NCBI GenBank assembly: GCA_051746985.1
Contig: JBNJFP010000012.1
Location: forward strand, 1-64,000
DNA: 64,000 nt
Origin: Fodinibius sp051746985
GTDB lineage: Bacteria; Bacteroidota; Rhodothermia; Balneolales; Balneolaceae
Direction: 5' to 3'
Part shown: piece after piece, positions 42,322 to 50,413 of the stretch
Position numbering within the stretch: position 1 is the stretch's first letter
How the letters are laid out: every line of letters begins with the position of its first letter
The notes under the pieces: generated by a model
The model's database searches: none
What the model was told of the DNA's origin: nothing
What the model saw: only the letters and a program-made list of their open reading frames with translations
Made by a program: the position numbers and the translations under genes

Positions 42322-42352
42322 ACTATTTTTCATTTACTCATTTTTAATTTTT
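42321..42352. repeat. Right terminal inverted repeat of the second four-helix-bundle unit
   Basis: Begins at the last base of the gene's TAA. Its reverse complement carries AATGAGTAAATGAAAAA, identical to the left repeat core. Confidence 0.75.
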
Positions 42353-42433
42353 AACCCGTATCATCGGCATTCTATTCTCAGCTAAAAACTCTTATATTTA
42401 GCGCTCATTTAAATTTCAGCAAGACATCATTTC

Positions 42434-44074
42434 ATGAAGGATTACCTGCGCTCTATCATCAAAACATCGCTGCAGCAGTTTGACCTCACCGACGACCAAA
42501 TCCCCGAGATTCAGATCGAAAAGCCGAACCAGCCTGAGCACGGCGACGCAGCCTCTAATATTGCCATGAATCTGGCCAGCGTACTCAAAATGAATCCCCG
42601 CAACATTGCCGAACAGATTGTTGGACAACTTGAATACGATGAACGAAAACTCAAAGCCGTAGAAATTGCCGGACCTGGTTTTATCAACTTCCGCTATGCT
42701 GAAAATTATCTTTTTGATGAGCTTGCTGATATCCTCAACAAAGGATCAGAATTTGGAAAGTCAACCACTCTTGATGGAAAGCGCATCCTTGTAGAATTTG
42801 TGAGTGCCAATCCAACTGGTCCGCTCACCGTTGGCCACGGGCGAAATGCTGTTTTAGGTGATACGGTTGCTAACCTTTTGGAGTGGACTGGCGCCGAGGT
42901 TGATCGCGAGTATTATTTTAACAACGCCGGGCGACAAATGCGGAAACTGGGAGAAAGCGTCCGCGCTCGTTACCTGCAACTGTTGGGGCATAACGCCGAG
43001 CTGCCGGAAGAAGGTTATGAGGGCGAATACATCAAAGGTATCGCCCAAGAATTGATTAATGAACACGGCGAAAAGCTACTCGATACTGAAGAAGTTGATC
43101 CCTTTAAGGACAAAGCTGAGCAGGTAATTTTTGATGAGATTCAGGCTACGCTCAAACGGATGAACATCGAAATGGATTCCTTTTTCAACGAAAAAGAAGT
43201 CTATGAGGACGGCTCCATCGACAAAGCGGTAGAAATACTCCGTGAAAAAGATTTAGCCTACGATAAAGACGGGGCAACGTGGTTTCGCACTACCGACTTT
43301 GGCAAAGATAAAGATACGGTGCTCATCAAAAGTACGGGCGAACCAACGTATCGTCTGCCCGACATCGCTTACCACGCCAACAAACTCGATCGCGGCTACG
43401 ACCAGTGCATCGATGTATTTGGGGCAGACCATATTGATACCTATCCTGATGTACTTTCGGGTATCGAAGCCCTCGGTTATGATCGCAGCAAAATAGATGT
43501 CATTGTCTATCAATTTGTAACGCTTGTCAAAGATGGTAACCCCTTTAAAATGAGCACTCGAAAAGCCAACTTTGTGACGCTCGATGATTTGATGGATGAA
43601 GTTGGCGCTGATGTAACTCGTTTTTTCTTTGAGATGCGTGATCCCAATACGCATCTTGAATTTGATGTGGGGCAGGCCAAAGAAGCGGGAGAAAAAAATC
43701 CAGTTTTTTATCTGCAGTACGCTCACGCACGCATTCACAGTATTTTGCGAAAAGTAGATCAGGATTACGATTTTAATGTTGAGGATGATCCCAAACTTGA
43801 GCTACTTACCCACGATGCCGAAACGGCTCTTATTAAAAGCCTACTGCGTTTTCCCGAGATGATTCAAAGTGCTGCCGATACCCGCGAGCCACATCGACTT
43901 ATAAACTACCTTGAAGACTTGGCCTCAACTTTTACTTCTTTTTATCACGACTGCCGAATCTTAGGTGAGGAAGAAGAACTCGTTCAGGCACGTTCCGCCT
44001 TGGCTAAAGCTACAGCACAAGTGCTGGCAAATGGATTAGGTATTTTGGGTATTTCTGCTCCGAAAAAGATGTGA
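42434..44074 (+). CDS. argS: Arginyl-tRNA synthetase
   Basis: 546 residues, class I synthetase. N-terminal Add-1 domain ('LKAVEIAGPGFINFRYAENY'), HIGH-like motif in 'SANPTGPLTVGHGRNAVLGD' (residue about 130), tRNA-binding segments, the KMSKS-region 'PFKMSTRKANFVTLDDLMDE', and the DALR anticodon domain at the end ('EDLASTFTSFYHDCRILGEE'). Charges tRNA-Arg. Complete. REP-like elements follow its stop. Confidence 0.97.
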   Translation: MKDYLRSIIKTSLQQFDLTDDQIPEIQIEKPNQPEHGDAASNIAMNLASVLKMNPRNIAEQIVGQLEYDERKLKAVEIAGPGFINFRYAENYLFDELADILNKGSEFGKSTTLDGKRILVEFVSANPTGPLTVGHGRNAVLGDTVANLLEWTGAEVDREYYFNNAGRQMRKLGESVRARYLQLLGHNAELPEEGYEGEYIKGIAQELINEHGEKLLDTEEVDPFKDKAEQVIFDEIQATLKRMNIEMDSFFNEKEVYEDGSIDKAVEILREKDLAYDKDGATWFRTTDFGKDKDTVLIKSTGEPTYRLPDIAYHANKLDRGYDQCIDVFGADHIDTYPDVLSGIEALGYDRSKIDVIVYQFVTLVKDGNPFKMSTRKANFVTLDDLMDEVGADVTRFFFEMRDPNTHLEFDVGQAKEAGEKNPVFYLQYAHARIHSILRKVDQDYDFNVEDDPKLELLTHDAETALIKSLLRFPEMIQSAADTREPHRLINYLEDLASTFTSFYHDCRILGEEEELVQARSALAKATAQVLANGLGILGISAPKKM

Positions 44075-44156
44075 TTTTGATAAATACCTAATATCTCATC
44101 CTGAACTTTTCTTAAAGCCGGAATCGGTTTCATTCTCCCTACTCATAATAATTCAC

Positions 44157-44229
44157 ATCTCGTTCCGTAGCTCTGCTGCGGAACGCATAACACTATTTGT
44201 AAAAGGCACCGCAGCAGAGCTACGGTGCC
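44157..44229. repeat. Paired REP-like elements, copies 3 and 4
   Basis: 44157-44184 is a direct copy of the ATCTCGTTCCG family with perfect GTTCCG / CGGAAC arms; 44205-44229 is an inverted copy with GGCACCG / CGGTGCC arms. The 17 bases CCGTAGCTCTGCTGCGG of the first pair perfectly with the second, so the two could form one large stem. They lie between convergent argS and the methyltransferase gene. Confidence 0.75.
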
Positions 44230-44254
44230 AGATATATTATTTGCCAGGTAGAAC

Positions 44255-45061
44255 TTAAGCGGGAACCAGTTTCGTAAAACAGACAATGCCCTTGGTAAAT
44301 TGATCAACAACGGAAAACCCGGCACGCTCAAACATCTGATTACTTTCCTCAATGGTCCAAAAAGACAACCCGCCCAATCCAGCCGAATCCTGCATCAACC
44401 GGATATACCAGGTTGGTGATTTTATCAGATGCATCATAAAAAAGATTCCATTTTTCTTGATAACGCGCCGCGCCTCATAAAGCACTTTTAGCGGATCGGT
44501 AAGCTCATTAAGCGTGCCTCCCATCATCAGTCCATCAAAAGTGGCCCCGAAAAATGGCAGGTAGCGGGCATCCGCTCGCAACAAATATAAGTTGGTTTGA
44601 TCAGCTTCTGCCTTCAGTCGGGCTTTGTCCAACATTTGCTTTGAAAAATCAAGACCCACAACATGACTGTCCGGAAACTCCTTTTTTACCAATCGTCCGT
44701 ACAGCGCCGTTGAACACCCCATATCCATATACAACTTTCCGGGATCAGGATTCAACCATTTGATAAGCAGCTCTTTCTCCTTTTGGATGGGAAAATCTTC
44801 TCCCGACAAAATAGATAATGACCGCTTCCGCCACAGATCCTCATAAATTGCAGCCGTCACCTTCCAGTGGTTCGAGCTCTGTGCCCATGTCATTGCTCCC
44901 TGCTCATCGGCAAGTAAGTCAATGATATTATTTCTAATTTCATACTCATCCCCTTTATTCGAGCAGATAGTGCCGTTGAAATTTTTCTGCAGGTCAGCAA
45001 CTTCGGCGGGAATTGTTATAGCGGCCCGTTCATATTTGGGAGATCTAATTTCGAGAGACAT
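44255..45061 (-). CDS. Class I SAM-dependent methyltransferase
   Basis: 268 residues. SAM-binding motif I 'LYMDMGCSTALYGRLVKKEF' (residue about 107) with 'VVGLDFSKQMLDKARLKA' and the post-motif 'LLRADARYLPFFGATFDGLM'. The N-terminal ~90 residues include 'NNIIDLLADEQGAMTW', which resembles the lead-in of small-molecule (UbiE/COQ5-like) methyltransferases. Substrate unknown. The start at 45061 leaves 90 bases to the SAM hydroxide adenosyltransferase gene upstream, with a palindrome in the gap. Confidence 0.85.
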   Translation of the reverse strand: MSLEIRSPKYERAAITIPAEVADLQKNFNGTICSNKGDEYEIRNNIIDLLADEQGAMTWAQSSNHWKVTAAIYEDLWRKRSLSILSGEDFPIQKEKELLIKWLNPDPGKLYMDMGCSTALYGRLVKKEFPDSHVVGLDFSKQMLDKARLKAEADQTNLYLLRADARYLPFFGATFDGLMMGGTLNELTDPLKVLYEARRVIKKNGIFFMMHLIKSPTWYIRLMQDSAGLGGLSFWTIEESNQMFERAGFSVVDQFTKGIVCFTKLVPA

Positions 45062-45094
45062 AATGCTTGTGTGTATCTGTGGATATTGTCTAAG

Positions 45095-45115
45095 ATTGAC
45101 AACTAACGTGTCAAT
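45095..45115. promoter_or_regulatory. Palindrome upstream of the methyltransferase gene
   Basis: ATTGACA and TGTCAAT, perfect 7-base arms with a 7-base spacer, 34 bases before the methyltransferase start. Operator or weak hairpin; no matching regulator is in the window. Confidence 0.3.
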
Positions 45116-45151
45116 TCAACCCAAGTTGATACGCAAACAAGAAGGTAGGTG

Positions 45152-45958
45152 TTACGATTCCGGCTGACTCTCTTTCTGTAGGATAAGCGAAATCTGCGCG
45201 CCCTTTTGCACGCCCAGCATTTCTTGGGCATTTCCCTTGTTAATACCGACCTCCAGCATGCCCGAGCTACCAATATAAGCTACCGGTTCACCATCGGTGA
45301 CATTACCGAAGGTCATGGCAATCTCATCAAGAATAGTATTGCCTACATAAATACGCACACTTTTATCCCCGATAACGTCTTCGAGCAGATCCTCGGTGAT
45401 ATTAGTAACCAAGTTGCCAAACTTGTCGATGTGGATAACCATACCTTCCAGACCGTCTTTATCGGCGATGGGGACCGTCCAGCGATAATTTACCAGCTCA
45501 TCAATAGGTTCACCGAGTTCATCCAGATCAACACCCTGACTAAGATGCGCTGCTACCGGCGCAAATATATCACGCCCGTGAAACGTTTTCGATGGATTTT
45601 CTCTCCAATAACGTTCATTTGTCAATCGGACTGCCTTATACTCCACATCAGTGGTTAAAAGAGAAAAAATCCCATTATCAGGACCTACAAAATATTGATC
45701 CCCAACTTTTAAGGCCACCGGATTGCGTTCGGTTCCCACTCCGGGATCAACAACAACGGTATGCACCGTGTTTTTTGGAAATAGCATGGCCGAATTTTGC
45801 AGAATCCACGAGCCGGCCATAATATCCTGGGAGGGAATTTCGTGCGAAATATCCACCAGCCGCACGTCTGGTACAATGTTGAGCATTACCGCCTTCATGG
45901 CACTCACATAGTAATCCCGCAGACCAAAATCGGTCGTGAGTGTAATCACATTACGCAT
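45152..45958 (-). CDS. SAM hydroxide adenosyltransferase (DUF62)
   Basis: 268 residues, fluorinase/DUF62 family: 'ITLTTDFGLRDYYVSAMKAV', 'VRLVDISHEIPSQDIMAGSW', 'VVVDPGVGTERNPVALKVGD', 'FVGPDNGIFSLL', 'FHGRDIFAPVAAHLSQG'. These enzymes split SAM with water-derived hydroxide to adenosine and methionine; halogenase-type chemistry would need the longer loop of true fluorinases, which is not apparent. Its start codon lies inside the 3' end of dnaN (8-base overlap). Confidence 0.93.
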   Translation of the reverse strand: MRNVITLTTDFGLRDYYVSAMKAVMLNIVPDVRLVDISHEIPSQDIMAGSWILQNSAMLFPKNTVHTVVVDPGVGTERNPVALKVGDQYFVGPDNGIFSLLTTDVEYKAVRLTNERYWRENPSKTFHGRDIFAPVAAHLSQGVDLDELGEPIDELVNYRWTVPIADKDGLEGMVIHIDKFGNLVTNITEDLLEDVIGDKSVRIYVGNTILDEIAMTFGNVTDGEPVAYIGSSGMLEVGINKGNAQEMLGVQKGAQISLILQKESQPES

Positions 45959-47066
45959 AGGTATTGAGCATCACCGGCATCACGAGCATAAGAATACGCT
46001 CATTTTCTTCCTCGTCTGAGGGCTTGACGATTCCTGCTCTGTTGGGAGTAGAAAATTCGAAATAGACTTCTTCATCATCCACATTACCCAGCACATCAGC
46101 GAGATATTTTGCATTAAAGCCAATCTCCATCTCGTCGTTGCTGTACTCACAGGCAATAGTCTCCTTTGCCTCGCTACTCATATCAATATCCTCGGCGCGA
46201 ATGGTAAGCTTATCAGGGTTGAGCTGCAGGCGAATTTGGCGTGTCGTGGAACTGGAAAAAATAGCAACACGCTTTACCGTAGCCAGCATCTGCTCTTTAT
46301 TAATAATGAGTGTCTTGTCATTATCTTTGGGAATTACCGACTCATAATTGGGATACTGCTCGTTGATAAGCCGCGTGATTACAATGGTGTTTCCACTTTT
46401 AAATCGCACATGGTCTTCTGTGATGGTAAGTACGCACTCCTCATCGTGCAATGCTTTTTGCACCAGATTTAATGCCTTTTCGGGCACGATAAAATCAACC
46501 TCTTTATCGCTGGTCAAATCTTCTTTAATGTACTTAACCAAGCGATGGCCGTCGGTGGCAACAAACTTGCTTTCATCTGCGCCAATATCAAAATACACAC
46601 CCATCATTGCCGGGCGGAGATCATCGTTAGATACAGCAAAAAGCGTTTTATCAATAGCGGAAGCAATAAGCTCGCGCGTGGTGTCGAGGGTATGTCCCTC
46701 ATCAAGGTTAGGCACCTCAGGGAACTCATCGGGATCTTCGCCCACCAATTTATAGGTACCTTTATCGGTTCGGAACTTAATATTAAATTTCTCATCCACT
46801 TCGAACGAAACGGGAATATCCGGTAGTTGTCGGAGCGTTTCAATTAATCGACGTGCGGGAATTGCCACCGCTCCACCTTCGTCAATATCCGCATCCATTG
46901 ACTCAAGAATAGAAATTTCCAGATCGGTTGCGGTCAAACGTATTTTGTCTCCATCACTCTCAAATAAAATGGTTTCTAAGATTGGAAGGGTTGCTTTATT
47001 GGGCACTGCCCCTGAAACAGCAGATAATGCCTTAACCAGTTCACTGCTTGATACGTTGAATTTCAT
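45951..47066 (-). CDS. dnaN: DNA polymerase III beta sliding clamp
   Basis: 371 residues in three repeats of the clamp fold: 'MKFNVSSSELVKALSAVSGA', 'IPARRLIETLRQLPDIPVSF', 'TDGHRLVKYIKEDL', 'NGALT'-like 'INKEQMLATVKRVAIFSSST', 'EIGFNAKYLADVLGNVDDEE' and the C-terminal 'ERILMLVMPVML', which forms the hydrophobic pocket for clamp-binding motifs. Processivity factor for replication. No dnaA or recF beside it and no DnaA-box cluster seen, so this is not clearly the origin region. Confidence 0.97.
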   Translation of the reverse strand: MKFNVSSSELVKALSAVSGAVPNKATLPILETILFESDGDKIRLTATDLEISILESMDADIDEGGAVAIPARRLIETLRQLPDIPVSFEVDEKFNIKFRTDKGTYKLVGEDPDEFPEVPNLDEGHTLDTTRELIASAIDKTLFAVSNDDLRPAMMGVYFDIGADESKFVATDGHRLVKYIKEDLTSDKEVDFIVPEKALNLVQKALHDEECVLTITEDHVRFKSGNTIVITRLINEQYPNYESVIPKDNDKTLIINKEQMLATVKRVAIFSSSTTRQIRLQLNPDKLTIRAEDIDMSSEAKETIACEYSNDEMEIGFNAKYLADVLGNVDDEEVYFEFSTPNRAGIVKPSDEEENERILMLVMPVMLNTYA

Positions 47067-47295
47067 AGATAAATATTTTTAGGCTAAGCGTTCGTCAGAC
47101 CTCAAATTTCGTCTGAATAATAAGTACCATATACTAATAAATACTTGCTCTCTTAGCAACCGTATTACCGCCTCTTTCTGTAGGCACTTCAATTACTTTT
47201 TACCATATAAAAATCATCTCAACAATGTTAAAAGCGATGTATTTTTCATTATATTTCCCATCACAAAAATTATAGCTAACAGATCACGCATTCAC

Positions 47296-48225
47296 GTGCA
47301 CATTGTTTTATTGGGACCCACGGCCGTGGGCAAAACCAGCCTTTCGATAGCACTTGCCAAAGAACTGGATGCCGAAATTATATCCACCGATTCCCGCCAA
47401 TGTTACAAGTATATGAACATTGGCACAGCCACCCCATCCCAAGAAGAACAAGCTGGCATACCACACTATAACCTCTCGATTATCGATCCCGCCACCAAAG
47501 ACAGCGTGGTTAATTTTTATGAGCGGTCAATAAAATGGAACGAAGATATTTCAGCCCGCGGCAAGAGCGTGCTATATGTTGGTGGCAGTACCCTCCACGT
47601 ACAAAGTGTTATCCAGCCGCTGGATGACGTGCCCGAAGCTGACGAAGAAAATATTGCAACGCTCGAAGCAGAAATTGAGCAAGAGGGCATCGAATCGCTC
47701 TACGAAAAACTCCTTGAAGTGGATCCGGCATATTCCCAAAAAATGGATGGCATGAATACCCAGCGTATCATCCGCGCTTTGGATGTGTGGATGCAAACCG
47801 GTCGCCCGTTCAGTTCATTTCATTCCGATGACAACACCATCAGCGTACCCGACAATATGATTGTTTTTGGATTGCAGCGCGATCGCCAACAGCTTTACGA
47901 ACGAATTAACCACCGGACTGATCAGATGTTTAAAGATGGCTTTCTGGATGAGGTTCGCGCAATTCTGGACAAGGGCTACTCGTTAGAAGATCCCGGACTA
48001 AATACCGTGGGATATAAAGAGGCTATTGCCTATTTGAACAACGATATTTCGCGCGAACAGATGATTAAAGATATGAAAACACAAACGCGCCGCTATGCCA
48101 AGCGACAGCTTTCATGGTTTCGCCGCTGGGATTTCATTAACTGGATTGACCTCGATAATACCGATACAAAATTGGCGATCGAATTTATCCGTCAACAGTT
48201 AGCAGCTAAGGCAAATAAAGATTAA
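47296..48225 (+). CDS. miaA: tRNA dimethylallyltransferase
   Basis: 309 residues from a GTG start. Walker A 'VLLGPTAVGKTSLSIALAKE', the family motif 'IISTDSRQCYKYMNIGTATP', 'VLYVGGSTLHVQSVIQPLDD', 'QRIIRALDVWMQTGRPFS' and 'TQTRRYAKRQLSWFRR'. Adds the dimethylallyl group to A37 of tRNAs that read UNN codons, using the product of the MEP pathway (ispE at 7457). Divergent from dnaN across 229 bases. Confidence 0.96.
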   Translation: MHIVLLGPTAVGKTSLSIALAKELDAEIISTDSRQCYKYMNIGTATPSQEEQAGIPHYNLSIIDPATKDSVVNFYERSIKWNEDISARGKSVLYVGGSTLHVQSVIQPLDDVPEADEENIATLEAEIEQEGIESLYEKLLEVDPAYSQKMDGMNTQRIIRALDVWMQTGRPFSSFHSDDNTISVPDNMIVFGLQRDRQQLYERINHRTDQMFKDGFLDEVRAILDKGYSLEDPGLNTVGYKEAIAYLNNDISREQMIKDMKTQTRRYAKRQLSWFRRWDFINWIDLDNTDTKLAIEFIRQQLAAKANKD

Positions 48226-48263
48226 CTTTACCTTCATTTTAAACCCGCACATTTTTTATCACG

Positions 48264-48512
48264 ATGTATAAGGCTACCGTAAACGTAACTCTTCGAAAAT
48301 CAATCTTGGATCCACAGGGCAAAGCTGCGCACAATGCCCTAAAAAACCTCGGTCTTACTTCCATCGACCAGGTGCGCATCGGCAAACGCATTGAATTAGA
48401 CATCGAGGCTTCCTCCAAAGACGAAGCCCATAGCGTTGCCGAAGAGGCCTGCACCAAGTTATTGGCCAATGAAGTAATGGAAGATTTTGAAATTGAGATA
48501 CACGAAAACTAA
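48264..48512 (+). CDS. purS: Phosphoribosylformylglycinamidine synthase subunit PurS
   Basis: 82 residues: 'VNVTLRKSILDPQGKAAHNA', 'LGLTSIDQVRIGKRIELDIE', 'AEEACTKLLANEVMEDFEIE', the complete small PurS fold. Bridges PurL and PurQ in the FGAM synthase complex of purine synthesis. First of a tight run purS-clpS-purQ-lptB (gaps of 12, 4 and 15 bases). Confidence 0.96.
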   Translation: MYKATVNVTLRKSILDPQGKAAHNALKNLGLTSIDQVRIGKRIELDIEASSKDEAHSVAEEACTKLLANEVMEDFEIEIHEN

Positions 48513-48524
48513 TTAGCTATAGCT

Positions 48525-48869
48525 ATGCACGATCTGACTTTTAGCTTGTTAGCTTCGTTTGCTGGAACACAACAAGAGGAGCAGGAGGCTCCCGACGTTG
48601 ACGTTGATGTTCTGGAGAAAGAACAGGAAGATGAAGAAGAAAAAACGCCGTGGAGAGTTATTTTGTATGATGATGACATTCACACCTTCGATGAGGTAAT
48701 CGGCCAGCTTATTAAAGCCCTGGGATGCTCTCAGGATCACGCCGAGAAGCTCGCTTACAAAGTGCATAACGAGGGCAAAGCCAATGTATATGAAGGCTCT
48801 TTTGAAGACTGCTTCGAAGTCAACGGCGTACTCAAAGAAATTCAACTTGTCACCGAAATAAAAGGATAA
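48525..48869 (+). CDS. clpS: ATP-dependent Clp protease adaptor ClpS
   Basis: 114 residues with an acidic N-terminal extension, then the ClpS core: 'WRVILYDDDIHTFDEVIGQL', 'LGCSQDHAEKLAYKVHNEGK', 'VYEGSFEDCFEVNGVLKEIQ'. It brings N-degron substrates to ClpAP/ClpCP. Position is unusual: between purS and purQ, with only four bases to purQ, so it should be co-expressed with purine synthesis. Confidence 0.92.
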   Translation: MHDLTFSLLASFAGTQQEEQEAPDVDVDVLEKEQEDEEEKTPWRVILYDDDIHTFDEVIGQLIKALGCSQDHAEKLAYKVHNEGKANVYEGSFEDCFEVNGVLKEIQLVTEIKG

Positions 48870-48873
48870 CACC

Positions 48874-49575
48874 GTGTCTGCTACATTTGGAGTAATCGTA
48901 TTTCCCGGATCAAACTGCGACCACGACGCATACCATGCGCTGGCGCACATCATGAATGCTGAAACAAAATTTCTATGGCATAAAGATACCGACCTCTCAG
49001 ATATCGACTTTCTGTTGGTTCCCGGTGGATTTTCATATGGCGACTACCTCCGATCCGGAGCCATTGCCCGCTTTTCACCCATCATGCAATCGGTCATTGA
49101 TTTTGCCAATAACGGCGGACCCGTTTTAGGTATATGTAATGGATTTCAGATTCTGCTGGAAGCAGGGCTGCTACCCGGAGCCATGCTCCATAACCAAGAG
49201 CTCCGCTTCATCTGCAAACAAACACATATTCGCTGCGAAACCTCGAACACCCTTTTTACTCGAAATATCGAAAAGGGACAAGTATTGCAGGTGCCTGTTG
49301 CCCACGGCGAAGGAAATTATTTTACTGATGAAGAACAGTTAAAGAAGCTTCAAGATAACGACCAAGTTGTTTTCCGCTATTGTGATGCAAATGGTGATAC
49401 CACTAAAGAAGCCAACTTTAACGGATCTGTGGATAATATCGCCGGCATCTGCAACACACAGCGCAATGTTCTGGGCATGATGCCGCATCCCGAACGTGCC
49501 GTAGAAAAATTGATAGGTTCTGACGATGGCAAACGCATTTTTGAATCTGTTCTTAATGAACTCGCTGTAGCTTAA
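48874..49575 (+). CDS. purQ: Phosphoribosylformylglycinamidine synthase subunit PurQ
   Basis: 233 residues from a GTG start. Class I glutamine amidotransferase: nucleophile Cys88 in 'VLGICNGFQILLEAGLLPGA', His in 'PVAHGEGNYF' and the His/Glu pair in 'MMPHPERAVE'. The N-terminal 'GVIVFPGSNCDHDAYHAL' is PurQ-specific. Supplies ammonia to PurL. Confidence 0.97.
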   Translation: MSATFGVIVFPGSNCDHDAYHALAHIMNAETKFLWHKDTDLSDIDFLLVPGGFSYGDYLRSGAIARFSPIMQSVIDFANNGGPVLGICNGFQILLEAGLLPGAMLHNQELRFICKQTHIRCETSNTLFTRNIEKGQVLQVPVAHGEGNYFTDEEQLKKLQDNDQVVFRYCDANGDTTKEANFNGSVDNIAGICNTQRNVLGMMPHPERAVEKLIGSDDGKRIFESVLNELAVA

Positions 49576-49590
49576 ACAGACCGCGTTATT

Positions 49591-50364
49591 ATGCCGGATC
49601 AATCATCCAACAAAACGCTTTACAGCCAAGGACTTACCAAAAGCTACAAAAAGCGTACGGTTGTTTCGGATGTATCCATCGATGTTTCACAGGGTGAAAT
49701 TGTGGGACTTTTAGGTCCCAATGGTGCCGGCAAAACGACCACTTTTTACATGTTCGTAGGGTTGGTAACCCCCGACAAAGGCCAAATTTTTCTGGATGAT
49801 AAAAAGCTGACTGGCATGCCAATGTATAAGCGTGCCCGCCTTGGCGTGGGCTACCTTTCGCAAGAAGCCAGCGTATTTCGAAACCTGACAGTGCGCGAAA
49901 ACCTGGAATCCATACTCCAGTTTTTTGATTTTACCGATAAGCAAATTAAACAGCGGGTCGATCAGCTGATCGAAGAATTTGGACTCGAACGTGTTGCAGA
50001 CAGCAAGGGATACAGCCTGTCGGGCGGAGAGCGGCGGCGAACAGAAATTGCCCGGGCACTAGTCACGGACCCTAAATTTATCCTCTTAGATGAGCCTTTC
50101 GCCGGCGTTGATCCGATTGCGGTTGAAGATATTCAGGAGATCGTTGCCGACCTCAAATATCGCAACATTGGGATATTTATCACCGACCACAATGTGCACG
50201 AAACGCTGGCCATCACCGATCGTGCCTATTTGCTTTTTGAGGGACGTATTCTCAAAGAGGGGTCCGCCGATCAGCTGGCCGAAGATAAAGAAGCCCGCCG
50301 GCTATATCTGGGCAACCAATTTAAGCTGGATCGATACGGGCGACAGCAGGAAGAGGAAGAGTAG
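49591..50364 (+). CDS. lptB: LPS export ABC transporter ATP-binding protein LptB
   Basis: 257 residues. Walker A 'GLLGPNGAGKTTTFYMFVGL', Q-loop region 'GVGYLSQEASVFRNLTVREN', signature 'LSGGERRRTEIARAL', Walker B 'FILLDEPFAGVDPIAVEDIQ' and 'NIGIFITDHNVHETLAITDR'. The LptB-type 'ASVFRNLTV' and 'RRTEIAR' wording separates it from generic ABC ATPases. Powers transfer of lipopolysaccharide to the outer membrane with LptFGC. End of the purS run; converges with the next operon. Confidence 0.94.
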   Translation: MPDQSSNKTLYSQGLTKSYKKRTVVSDVSIDVSQGEIVGLLGPNGAGKTTTFYMFVGLVTPDKGQIFLDDKKLTGMPMYKRARLGVGYLSQEASVFRNLTVRENLESILQFFDFTDKQIKQRVDQLIEEFGLERVADSKGYSLSGGERRRTEIARALVTDPKFILLDEPFAGVDPIAVEDIQEIVADLKYRNIGIFITDHNVHETLAITDRAYLLFEGRILKEGSADQLAEDKEARRLYLGNQFKLDRYGRQQEEEE

Positions 50365-50413
50365 TCCAACTACTCCCCTTTGCCTTAAATGCCTACATCA
50401 AGATAACCTGAGT

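Larger units (their letters stand above)
41929..42352 (+). mobile_element. Candidate IVS-like unit: four-helix-bundle gene between inverted repeats
   Basis: A 424-base unit made of a ~30-base left repeat, a four-helix-bundle gene that starts six bases in, and an inverted ~30-base right repeat that starts at the gene's stop codon. 23S rRNA intervening sequences have this design (a bundle gene within a stem formed by end repeats). There is no transposase, and no target-site duplication that I can recognise. Confidence 0.4.

Noticed and set aside
47067..47295. Possible origin beside dnaN
   Set aside because: No DnaA boxes, dnaA or recF nearby; only a divergent promoter gap is supported.
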